Shown: positions 43,389-50,544 of the stretch, in pieces
Layout of the letters: each line of letters begins with the position of its first letter
Position numbering within the stretch: the stretch's first letter is position 1
NCBI GenBank assembly: GCA_017429505.1
Contig: JAFROW010000011.1
Coordinates: forward strand, 62,001-126,000
Direction: 5' to 3'
Length of the DNA: 64,000 nucleotides
From: Clostridia bacterium
Lineage (GTDB): Bacteria > Bacillota > Clostridia > TANB77 > CAG-508
Notes under the pieces: model-generated
What the model saw: only the letters and a program-made list of their open reading frames with translations
Database searches by the model: none
What the model was told of the DNA's origin: nothing
Made by a program: the position numbers and the translations under genes

Positions 43389-45785
43389 TTATTCTCCCAC
43401 AATTTCTAACTTGTCAGAATTATATTCAATCTTAATTGTTTGCCCATTTTTAATCTCTCCACGCAAGATTTTTTCAGAAATCTCATCTTCAACATATCTT
43501 TGAATAGCACGACGTAGTGGACGAGCACCAAATTTTAAGTTTGTTCCTTTTTCTAATATAAACTCTTTAGCTTCTTCTGAAACTTCCATTGTAATATCTT
43601 TTTCAAGAAGAACTTTTTTAGTATCATTAAGCATTAAATCAACAATTTGTAGTAATTGCTCTTTATTTAGTGAATTAAATACTATAATTTCATCTACTCT
43701 GTTTAAAAATTCAGGTCTAAATGTATCTTTTAATCTGTCTTCGATTTTGCCTTTATCAATAGTTTCGTTTCCAAAACCAATAGAATTGTTGTTTAAATTT
43801 GAACCTGCATTTGATGTCATAATTATAATTGTATTTTGGAAGCTTACAGTGTTTCCTTGAGAGTCTGTTAATCTACCATCATCAAGTATTTGAAGAAGCA
43901 GATTAAATACATCTGGGTGAGCTTTTTCAATTTCATCTAAAAGGATAATTGAATAAGGTTTACGTTTAACTTTTTCTGTAAGCTGACCTGCATCATCATA
44001 ACCAACATATCCTGGAGGTGCACCAATCAATTTGGCTGTTGAGTTACTTTCCATATATTCTGACATATCTATTCTAATAATAGATTCTTCTGTTCCAAAC
44101 ATCTCATAAGCAAGGCTTTTTGCAAGTTCTGTTTTACCAACACCTGTAGGACCTACAAATATAAATGAAGGTGGTCTTTGGGTGCTTTTTAAGCCTGCTC
44201 TGTTTCTTCTAATTGCACGAGATACAGCAGAAACTGCATATTCTTGACCAATAATTCTTTTATGTAGATTTTCTTCTAAGTTTAATAATTTTTCTGTTTC
44301 TTTTTCTGTAATTTTTTTAACAGGAATTTTTGTCCAACTTTCTATAACACCTGCAATATCTTGAACTGTTAGGCTTTTAATCTTCATAGTAGAATTTATT
44401 CTATCAATATCTTCAATTAATTTACATTCTTCAGTTTTAAGTTGAGCTGCTTTTTGATAATCTTCTGTAGAGTCAGCATTGGCAGCATCTTCTTTTTCTT
44501 CTTGAATTTTCTTTAATTGATTTTTTAATACTTCAAGTCTGAATAAATCAACATTTTCTAAGTTAATTCTAGAACATGCTTCATCTAAAATGTCAATTGC
44601 TTTATCTGGTAAGAATCTGTCGTGTATGTACTTTTCAGACATTAGAACTGTTTGTTTAATTACTTCATTTGAAATTTTTACCTTATGATAATCTTCATAA
44701 TATTTTTTAATACCTTTTAATATGTCTATTGCATCATCTGAAGAAGGCTCATCTATCATAACTTGTTGGAATCTACGCTCCAAAGCTGTATCTTTTTCGA
44801 TATATTTACGATATTCTTTAATTGTAGTTGTTCCAATTAATTGAACTTGACCATTTGCTAAGGCAGGTTTTAAAATATTGGCTGCATTCATAGAATCATT
44901 TTCTCCACCTGCACCTGCACCAATAATTGAGTGGACTTCATCAATTACTAAAATGATATTTCCATAATGGATACATTCTTCTATAATACCTTTCATTCTT
45001 GATTCAAATTGACCTCTGAATTGAGTTCCTGCAAGAACTGCAGTCATATCTAAAAGATAAACTTCTTTATTTAAAAGCTTAACAGGTACTTTTTGATTTG
45101 CAATTTTAATTGCTAAACCTTGTGCAATAGCTGTTTTTCCAACACCAGGTTCACCAATTAAACAAGGATTATTTTTTGTACGTCTATTCAAAATTTGAAT
45201 AACTCTTTGAAGTTCTCTGTCACGACCTACAACCATATCTAATTCACCATTTTTAGCTTTTACAGTTAAATTTGTTCCGAAAGTGTCAAGATATTTTTTC
45301 TTTTTGTTTGCATTCTTTTTCTTCTCAGGCTTAACTTTTTTCTTAACATTTGAACCGCTATTTGATGTTTCATCTTGACCATTATTTTGTCTAAAATTAT
45401 TTAGGCTTCCAAAAATTGAACCAAGTGGAATTGCTCCTGCAAAAATAGGTGGACGTTTAGAATTTTGTTCTTCATCGTCATCATCATCTTCTTCATCATT
45501 GCTGTTATTTGCAAAATTCATATTTCCCATATCAGGAAAAGCCATAGCTTCAAAATTTACGCCATCTATACCATTTAAGCTTTCAGCAAGATGCTGAAAT
45601 AAATCTTCAAGTCCATTATTTAAATTTTTTGCTTGTGCATCAGTTTGTGCTTTTAGAATTTCATCAGTATTTATTCCTTGCTTTTTAGCACAACTTACAC
45701 ACAATCCTTCCATCTTCCTTGTGCCATTTTCTTCTTTACTTGAGAAAATAACAGCTAGATTTTTCTTACATATATTACATAACAT
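43389..45785 (-). CDS. clpE: ClpE-type ATP-dependent Clp protease ATPase subunit
   Basis: A 798-residue Hsp100 unfoldase with two AAA+ domains. The N-terminus is a treble-clef zinc finger (Cys3, Cys6, Cys29, Cys32: MLCNICKKN ... GLCVSCAKK), the hallmark that separates ClpE from ClpC, followed by an acidic linker. Domain 1 has Walker [17 protein letters not shown]; a UVR-like coiled segment lies near residue 430; domain 2 has [20 protein letters not shown] and [20 protein letters not shown]. ClpE feeds misfolded proteins to ClpP under heat stress. The gene stands alone on the minus strand with its own promoter and, farther upstream, a CIRCE-like operator. Confidence 0.92.
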   Translation of the reverse strand: MLCNICKKNLAVIFSSKEENGTRKMEGLCVSCAKKQGINTDEILKAQTDAQAKNLNNGLEDLFQHLAESLNGIDGVNFEAMAFPDMGNMNFANNSNDEEDDDDDEEQNSKRPPIFAGAIPLGSIFGSLNNFRQNNGQDETSNSGSNVKKKVKPEKKKNANKKKKYLDTFGTNLTVKAKNGELDMVVGRDRELQRVIQILNRRTKNNPCLIGEPGVGKTAIAQGLAIKIANQKVPVKLLNKEVYLLDMTAVLAGTQFRGQFESRMKGIIEECIHYGNIILVIDEVHSIIGAGAGGENDSMNAANILKPALANGQVQLIGTTTIKEYRKYIEKDTALERRFQQVMIDEPSSDDAIDILKGIKKYYEDYHKVKISNEVIKQTVLMSEKYIHDRFLPDKAIDILDEACSRINLENVDLFRLEVLKNQLKKIQEEKEDAANADSTEDYQKAAQLKTEECKLIEDIDRINSTMKIKSLTVQDIAGVIESWTKIPVKKITEKETEKLLNLEENLHKRIIGQEYAVSAVSRAIRRNRAGLKSTQRPPSFIFVGPTGVGKTELAKSLAYEMFGTEESIIRIDMSEYMESNSTAKLIGAPPGYVGYDDAGQLTEKVKRKPYSIILLDEIEKAHPDVFNLLLQILDDGRLTDSQGNTVSFQNTIIIMTSNAGSNLNNNSIGFGNETIDKGKIEDRLKDTFRPEFLNRVDEIIVFNSLNKEQLLQIVDLMLNDTKKVLLEKDITMEVSEEAKEFILEKGTNLKFGARPLRRAIQRYVEDEISEKILRGEIKNGQTIKIEYNSDKLEIVGE

Positions 45786-45819
45786 AATTTTTCCTCATTT
45801 CTTTTTTTTAATACATTCT

Positions 45820-45848
45820 ATCATACAATAAAAATAGACTAAAGTCAA
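45820..45848 (-). promoter_or_regulatory. Sigma-A promoter of clpE
   Basis: On the minus strand TTGACT (45848-45843), 17 bases, TATGAT (45825-45820), 35 bases before the ATG. Confidence 0.65.
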
Positions 45849-45865
45849 GGGATTTTGTTAAAAAT

Positions 45866-45892
45866 TTAGCAAATAGTTTGTTGGTTTGCTAA
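45866..45892. promoter_or_regulatory. CIRCE-like operator between clpE and the DGR target gene
   Basis: TTAGCAAAT, 9 bases, GTTTGCTAA. The arms TTAGCAAA and TTTGCTAA are perfectly palindromic, and the 9-9-9 layout is that of CIRCE (HrcA operator). The same form occurs at the hrcA promoter (52280-52306). It lies between the divergent promoters of clpE and the DGR target. Confidence 0.65.
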
Positions 45893-45913
45893 AAAAATTA
45901 TATAAAAAAAGCA

Positions 45914-45942
45914 TTGCAAAATGAAAAATAATAGTATAAAAT
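45914..45942 (+). promoter_or_regulatory. Probable promoter of the DGR target operon
   Basis: TTGCAA (45914-45919), 17 bases, TAAAAT (45937-45942), 39 bases before the ATG. Confidence 0.5.
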
Positions 45943-45981
45943 GTATTTATAAAATAAAAGAATGAAAGGAAGAAACGTAAG

Positions 45982-47352
45982 ATGAAAAAAACATTAAAAA
46001 AACAGACAAATAAAATTCAAAAGAAAGGTACAAATGGTATAACTCTTATAGCCCTTGTCATTACTATTATTGTTTTATTGATATTGGCTGGAATATCAAT
46101 TTCAATGCTAGCTGGAGATAATTCAATATTAAATAATGCTACAAGAGCAAAAGATGCAACAAGAGGAGGAGAAGTACAAGAAACAGTAAATTTAGCAGCA
46201 ATAAACAACGAAGGAGTAGATTACATTGGAGGAACTAAAAAAACAAGAGCAGATGTAATAAATGAATTACATTCAGCAGGAAAATTAACAGATGATGAAG
46301 TTGAAACACTGGAAGAAAGCGATATAATAACAATAGGTGGAATAACAATAGATTTTAGTGTGTTAGGTAGAGTAGGTTCATCAAACACATTAGTTGCAAT
46401 GTTCCAACAGGCAGTAACAGATGGATGCACAAATGCAGATGGAAGCTGTACTAGAGAAGACCATTTACATATAGGGGACTATGTGAATTATACAAATCCA
46501 ACAAGTGGAGACTGGACAGTTCCAGCAGGTGAATTAGGTGGAGAAGATGCTCAAACATACTTAGCATCACAAAACCAATTAAACTAGAGAGTACTTGGAA
46601 TAGAGGGAACAGGAGATAGTGCATATATAAAATTAATTGCAGGAAGTCCAATGAAAAAATCAAAAGCAGATAAAAGTGGTACAGATGAAAGTAATCCATA
46701 TTTATATATGAGAGGAGCAAAATCATATATAAATGCGATAGAGCAATTAAACAAAATATGTGCAATTTGTAAAAATGATACATTAGCAACAAAGGCTGAA
46801 AGCATAACCATGGATGATATAGATAAATTAACAGGAGTAACAACTGATGCTTTAAAACAATATTATAATTTAGATGCTTTTTTTGGAAATATAAACTATG
46901 GTGATTCATATAGTTTTACTGGCCAATATACACCAGAGAGTTGGCTTGCAACACCAAGAACAACTACAACAGTATTAGGAACAGTCGATGGATATTATTA
47001 TACTATTAACCAAGCAGTTGAGTCTGATGCTCCATATGTAAATATGTCAAATACAAGAGCATATAGTATGATATTTGATAATGTCGAATATGGTTCAGGA
47101 AGAGCTTACTGGCTTGCTTCCGTCGGAGTCTATGCATACTCTGACTTCGCTATCTTTGGTCCAGCTCGTGTTCTCGAGGATGGCGGCGTAGTCTATGCTG
47201 GTACTAACGGCATGTTCAATTCTCATAATGGCTTCGAGGATGTCAATAGCTATGCGGTTCGCCCAATAGTTTCTCTAAAATCTGGAGTCACTAACGAGCA
47301 AGTTTCTAAAACAACAGATAAAACTGAAACAACATGGAATTATGGTGGATAA
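45982..47352 (+). pseudogene. DGR target: prepilin-like surface protein with C-terminal variable domain, interrupted by in-frame TAG
   Basis: Two frames of 201 and 233 residues lie in one reading frame, separated by the TAG at 46585-46587; together they span 456 codons. The N-terminus is a type IV prepilin-like leader (KKGTNGITLIALVITIIVLL, cleavage expected after the Gly before ITLIALVI). The centre has HIGDYVNYTNPTSGDWTVPA and, after the stop, RVLGIEGTGDSAYIKLIAG. The C-terminus, from W377 (YWLASVGVYAYSDFAIFG to SYAVRPIVSLK), is the C-type-lectin-like variable domain and contains the 155-bp variable repeat. The stop sits before RVLG where family members typically have W-R-V-L, so TGG to TAG is likely. 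This may be a nonsense allele, a sequencing or population variant, or readthrough. Confidence 0.82.
47110..47264 (+). repeat. DGR variable repeat (VR)
   Basis: 155 bp aligned without gaps to the template repeat at 48199-48353. I count 19 mismatches, each at an adenine of the template, changing 14 codons (12 Asn and 2 Asp codons). The 3' end (last 20 bases of the repeat) is identical in both and precedes abrupt divergence, as expected for the initiation-of-mutagenic-homology site. No template-like adenine pattern is lost at C, G or T. Confidence 0.95.
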
Positions 47353-47360
47353 TACTAAAA

Positions 47361-47404
47361 GTCCCTAAGTAGGTCCTTAGGACTACTGAGGGACCACGCT
47401 TTTT
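47361..47404 (+). terminator. Hairpin downstream of the variable repeat
   Basis: GTCCCT (47361-47366) pairs with AGGGAC (47389-47394), and the inner AGTAGGTCC pairs with GGACTACT with one bulge; TTTTT follows at 47400-47404. It may end or attenuate the target transcript. DGRs studied in Bordetella phage also have a hairpin just after the variable repeat that aids retrohoming; here the distance is 96 bp. Confidence 0.6.
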
Positions 47405-47414
47405 AGGAGAAAAA

Positions 47415-47864
47415 ATGGGAATAATAAATATAGTGAAAAATACAAAAGAATTATATCCAAAATATATTACAATCGTTAAAGTTGGTAGTTTCTACTATTG
47501 CTATGGTAGAGATTGCTATATAATGGCATATTTGTTAAGATACAAAATTAATATTTTAAAAGATAACATATATTCTTGTGCATTTCCAAATAACGCAATA
47601 AATAAAGTAATGGCAACACTTGAAAATAATAAAATTAATTATTTGGTGCTGGATAGAAGAAATAATTATGATTTAGAAGAAAAAAGTGATAACAGAAATA
47701 TAAATAAATATGATGAAATATATGAAATTGCAAAAAAGTATATAAGCACAAAAATGCGAGTAGAAAAAATAAACCAATATTTGATGGGTAATTTAAAAGA
47801 TAAAGAACTAATTGATAAAATAGAAAAGGTAATAAATGAAAGAAGAAAAATTCAAAGTAATTAA
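47415..47864 (+). CDS. DGR accessory protein with MutS domain I-like fold (first copy)
   Basis: A 149-residue protein whose first about 90 residues resemble MutS domain I, the mismatch-contacting domain. YITIVKVGSFYYCYGRDCYI corresponds to the MutS pattern with G-x-F-Y-E-x-F-x-x-D-A, then LLRYKINI, and YSCAFPNNAINKVMATLENN with INYLVLDR corresponds to G-(V/F)-P-x-x-x-x-x-x-Y-x-x-x-L and the following beta strand. A helical C-terminal part follows. DGR surveys have reported 'MutS-like' accessory genes, so this is a known association, of unknown mechanism. AGGAGAAAAA precedes the ATG; the 3' end overlaps the avd-like gene by 29 bases. Confidence 0.68.
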   Translation: MGIINIVKNTKELYPKYITIVKVGSFYYCYGRDCYIMAYLLRYKINILKDNIYSCAFPNNAINKVMATLENNKINYLVLDRRNNYDLEEKSDNRNINKYDEIYEIAKKYISTKMRVEKINQYLMGNLKDKELIDKIEKVINERRKIQSN

Positions 47865-48177
47865 TTTTATAAGAGAACTAATAGTCTATATTGATAAATA
47901 TTTAGAGAATTTTCCGAAAAAAGATATAGAAATAAAAAATAGAATAAAGAATACAAGCTATGATATTTTAGAAGAAGCATATAAAGCAAATAATATAGAA
48001 AAAAATAAATCAGAACATATAGAAAATATTATAGCAAAAATAAAAGTGATAGATTTTTTACTAAATTTATGTTACGATAAGCAAATAATAAATCAAAAAA
48101 GATATATAAAATTTGGCGAAAAGATGGACGATATTTTAAAATATTGCATTGGATGGAAAAAAACAATTAATGCATAA
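47836..48177 (+). CDS. avd: Avd-like DGR accessory protein
   Basis: A 113-residue, all-helical protein matching the Avd/four-helix-bundle (23S rRNA intervening-sequence-like) family. It has ENFPKKDIEIKNRIKNTSYD, ILEEAYKANNI, IAKIKVIDFLLNLCYDKQII and the end QKRYIKFGEKMDDILKYCIG with WKKT. Avd forms a positively charged pentamer that binds the reverse transcriptase and template RNA and is essential for cDNA synthesis in the Bordetella phage DGR. It is translationally coupled to the MutS-like gene, and its stop codon is 21 bases before the template repeat, as in classical DGRs. Confidence 0.82.
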   Translation: MKEEKFKVINFIRELIVYIDKYLENFPKKDIEIKNRIKNTSYDILEEAYKANNIEKNKSEHIENIIAKIKVIDFLLNLCYDKQIINQKRYIKFGEKMDDILKYCIGWKKTINA

Positions 48178-48198
48178 TAAATTGGGGCATAGTTGATG

Positions 48199-48353
48199 TG
48201 GCTTGCTTCCGTCGGAGTCAATGCAAACTCTGACAACGCTAACTTTGGTCCAGCTAATGTTAACGAGAATGACGGCGTAGTCAATGCTGGTACTAACAAC
48301 ATGTTCAATTCTAATAATGGCAACGAGAATGACAATAGCTATGCGGTTCGCCC
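48199..48353 (+). repeat. DGR template repeat (TR)
   Basis: 155 bp matching the variable repeat at 47110-47264. Many AAC/AAT codons stand where the target frame has Tyr, Phe, Ile, Arg, Leu, Gly, His and Asp. GC content is well above the surrounding sequence. Confidence 0.95.
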
Positions 48354-48514
48354 CGTAGATTCTATAAACTGTGGTTGTATAATTAAAGATTATGCAAGAG
48401 ATAATATAGAAACAAACTATGTCCATTAGTAGTAGTAACTGCTATAAACAAAAAAGAGATAATTATATTTGTTAGTAAACTAATTGAAAGGGAATATAAT
48501 TTAGGACTGTTTTT

Positions 48515-48541
48515 AAGGATGCTGTTTAAGCATCCTTTTTT
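48515..48541. terminator. Terminator at the end of the template RNA, overlapping the RT gene end
   Basis: AAGGATGC (48515-48522) pairs with GCATCCTT (48530-48537), with a T-run to 48541. It overlaps the last codons of the convergent reverse transcriptase gene. Confidence 0.85.
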
Positions 48542-49473
48542 CTGAAATTTTTATATGCCATATGGCTAGAAAGATAAGAGCTAAAGCTTATTTTTCCTGT
48601 TTCATATAAATATTTTCTATATTTTAGTTTCCTTTTTACAGTTCTGTATTTAGCATATTTTCCAGAGACATCGCGACCTAAAAAGATAAAATGATTTGTA
48701 CTTTTATATAGCCTACTTTTTCGATTTAAAACCAAATGTTCTTTTTCTAAAAATTTTTGTATAAATAAAAAACATTTTTTTAAATAATCTTTAGATTCAT
48801 GAAATAATAAAAAGTCATCTTGATATCTAACATAATACTTGATTTTTAAATCTTCTTTTATATAGTAGTCCAAGTCATTTAAATAAAAAACAGCTAGAAC
48901 TTGACTAGTCATATTTCCAATGCCAAGTCCATTTTCTTCAGAATCTATAATTTTATATACAATATCTAATGCATCCTTATCTTTGATTTTCTTTTGTAGT
49001 TTAGTCTTTAAAATTTCTTTATCAATACTTGCAAAAAATTTGCTTATATCACATTTTAGAATATAATAAGTTCCATACTTAATTTTACATTTTTGATGAT
49101 ATAGTTTAGCAAGTCTTAGTCCTTCTTTTGTTCCTCTATCTTTAATACTTGCAATATTTTCAGGAATAAGACATGACATTAACGCTGGATATAAAATATA
49201 TCTACTAACAAGATGATTAACTATTTTATCTTGTAGATTTTGACTTACTATTCGTCTTTCTTTTGGTTCGTAGATTGTAAAGATATTGTACGGACCTACT
49301 TTATAGCTCTTATCTTTTAATATATTATATATTCTACTTATATAAATACATTTATATTGTTTGTAATTGTCAACTTTCCTTTTATTCTTTGTATTCTTAC
49401 AAACCTCATTAAAAGCAGCTTGAATATTTTCCATCTTATAAATATTTTCATATAAATTACTTTTTCTCTTCAT
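48526..49473 (-). CDS. DGR reverse transcriptase
   Basis: A 315-residue reverse transcriptase. The palm shows KCDISKFFASID (first catalytic Asp, residues 140-151), GIGNMTSQVLAVFYLNDLD (residues 184-202) and YVRYQDDFLLFHES (YxDD box at 217-220). The G-x-x-x-S-Q form of the middle motif is diagnostic of DGR reverse transcriptases; group II introns and retrons differ there. This low-fidelity enzyme copies the template RNA with random incorporation at adenines. It is transcribed towards the template repeat, opposite to the classical order. GAGG lies 9 bases before the ATG. Its 5' end overlaps the upstream MutS-like gene by 17 bases. Confidence 0.95.
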   Translation of the reverse strand: MKRKSNLYENIYKMENIQAAFNEVCKNTKNKRKVDNYKQYKCIYISRIYNILKDKSYKVGPYNIFTIYEPKERRIVSQNLQDKIVNHLVSRYILYPALMSCLIPENIASIKDRGTKEGLRLAKLYHQKCKIKYGTYYILKCDISKFFASIDKEILKTKLQKKIKDKDALDIVYKIIDSEENGLGIGNMTSQVLAVFYLNDLDYYIKEDLKIKYYVRYQDDFLLFHESKDYLKKCFLFIQKFLEKEHLVLNRKSRLYKSTNHFIFLGRDVSGKYAKYRTVKRKLKYRKYLYETGKISFSSYLSSHMAYKNFRKKDA

Positions 49474-49891
49474 AAGGGGTAACCTCTAAAATATTATTTG
49501 CTTCTTGTTTTAATTCTTCTAAGACATCATATGCTTCACTAATAGATAAACTATCAACTTTTAAATTAGATATTTTATTTATAAATTTATGTATTTTTGT
49601 TTTAAATAAATATTCCTCGTAATTAAATAATGAATTTGTAGAAAAATCTACTATTTCAACTGCATAACCATATTGTTTTAAAAGTTTCATATATTTATCT
49701 AGTGAGTTAACAGGAAAACCACATTTTACTATTTTTGAATTTAAGTTTCCTAATTTCAAGTTTAAAGGTTTGTGGAGTTCTTTTGCATTATCATCTATAA
49801 ATATATAGAAAATACCACTTTTAAATAAATATTTTTTATATGGACTTTTTATTTTTAAAGATATATAGTTAGCATATAATTTACTACTCAT
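49457..49891 (-). CDS. DGR accessory protein with MutS domain I-like fold (second copy)
   Basis: A 144-residue protein resembling the product of 47415. KSPYKKYLFKSGIFYIFIDD with NAKELHKPL and KCGFPVNSLDKYMKLLKQYG followed by YAVEIVDF corresponds to the MutS domain I core (F-R-x-G-x-F-Y-x-x-x-x-x-D-A ... G-x-P-x-x-x-L-x-x-Y-x-x-x-L-x-x-x-G-Y-x-V-x-I-x-x). The match is clearer here than in the first copy. A helical tail follows. It overlaps and leads the reverse transcriptase gene. GGAGGAATTCAA precedes the ATG on the minus strand. Having two such genes, one on each arm of a DGR, is notable. Confidence 0.74.
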   Translation of the reverse strand: MSSKLYANYISLKIKSPYKKYLFKSGIFYIFIDDNAKELHKPLNLKLGNLNSKIVKCGFPVNSLDKYMKLLKQYGYAVEIVDFSTNSLFNYEEYLFKTKIHKFINKISNLKVDSLSISEAYDVLEELKQEANNILEVTPYEEKK

Positions 49892-50035
49892 TTGAATTCC
49901 TCCTTCTATTGTATTTATTATATAAAACTAATTAGAAAATTTTAACCACTACAAATGGTTGTAAAATATGTAGTAAATAGTGATTAAAATAAGAGCATGC
50001 ACATTATATAATTTATACTAGAAGGCGTTAATTAA

Positions 50036-50386
50036 ATGTCATATTTTAGTAGTAAATTTTATAAAAAAGAAAGAACAATTAATAGAACATTAAATATTGA
50101 TGAAGAACTATATATGGAGCTTGAAAGGTTATCTAAAGATATATATGATGCATCTATTACTAAGTTAGTAAATGCAGCTATTGAAAAATTAATTGAAACA
50201 GAGAATATTCAAATTTACGAGAGAAAAAATAAATCTTATGTTTCTCGTTCTTTTTTGGTAAGAGAAAGTTTATTAGACAGTTTATATGATTTGAAAGATA
50301 AGTATGGTGTTTCAATTTGTTTACTAGTAAATGTGGCAATAAGGAATGCATTACTTGAAGAAAAAGCTTTTAGTATAAAAGTTTAA
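50036..50386 (+). CDS. Ribbon-helix-helix-like regulator
   Basis: A 116-residue protein with two similar halves that each look like a ribbon-helix-helix unit. One is RTLNIDEELYMELERLSKDI with ITKLVNAAIEKLI (about residues 17-55); the other is RSFLVRESLLDSLYDLKDKY with ICLLVNVAIRNALL (about residues 71-108). It is divergent from the RT operon, with the start about 145 bp from the other start codon, so it could regulate that operon or itself. Only a weak ribosome binding site (AAGGCG) is visible. No toxin-like gene follows directly. Confidence 0.6.
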   Translation: MSYFSSKFYKKERTINRTLNIDEELYMELERLSKDIYDASITKLVNAAIEKLIETENIQIYERKNKSYVSRSFLVRESLLDSLYDLKDKYGVSICLLVNVAIRNALLEEKAFSIKV

Positions 50387-50419
50387 CTATTGGTTATTTT
50401 GAAAATGTAAAAATTTTTC

Positions 50420-50448
50420 TTGCATTTTTTATATTTCTAGTGTAAAAT
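50420..50448 (+). promoter_or_regulatory. Promoter of the AAA-ATPase/nuclease gene
   Basis: TTGCAT (50420-50425), 17 bases, TAAAAT (50443-50448), about 97 bases before the ATG. Confidence 0.5.
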
Positions 50449-50544
50449 AAACTTACAGAAAAAAGAGAGAAAAGTGTGTAAGATAATTGCTTAAAAATTA
50501 TTATAAAGTATATACTAACAATAATAAAGAAGGAGGAACACAAA

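Larger units (their letters stand above)
48178..48541 (+). ncRNA. DGR template-repeat RNA region
   Basis: The template repeat is placed directly after avd and would be transcribed from the + strand, giving an RNA whose variable positions are adenines. It extends through about 160 bases of non-coding sequence to a terminator at 48515-48541. In the phage BPP-1 system the RNA core includes roughly 140 bases 3' of the template repeat, which fits this layout. An open frame of 78 codons across the repeat is a by-product of its similarity to the target gene. Confidence 0.75.

Noticed and set aside
45786..45865. CtsR heptad operators upstream of clpE.
   Set aside because: Only a single AGTCAA-like sequence is present, and it is the -35 box read on the other strand. 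No tandem (A/G)GTCAAA repeat was found.
46451..46909. A 152-codon minus-strand frame spanning the TAG in the DGR target.
   Set aside because: It is Leu/His-rich shadow sequence without start signals and disappears in meaning once the target is read through.
45982..47352. General reassignment of TAG, suggested by the amber codon in the DGR target.
   Set aside because: TAG ends several intact genes in this window (for example at 7835, 10212 and 12621), and the other split gene uses TAA. A local nonsense change is simpler.
48193..48429. A 78-codon open frame across the template repeat that looks like the target's variable domain.
   Set aside because: It has no ribosome binding site and no own start context. 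It is open because TR is a copy of coding VR; it is template RNA and not a gene.
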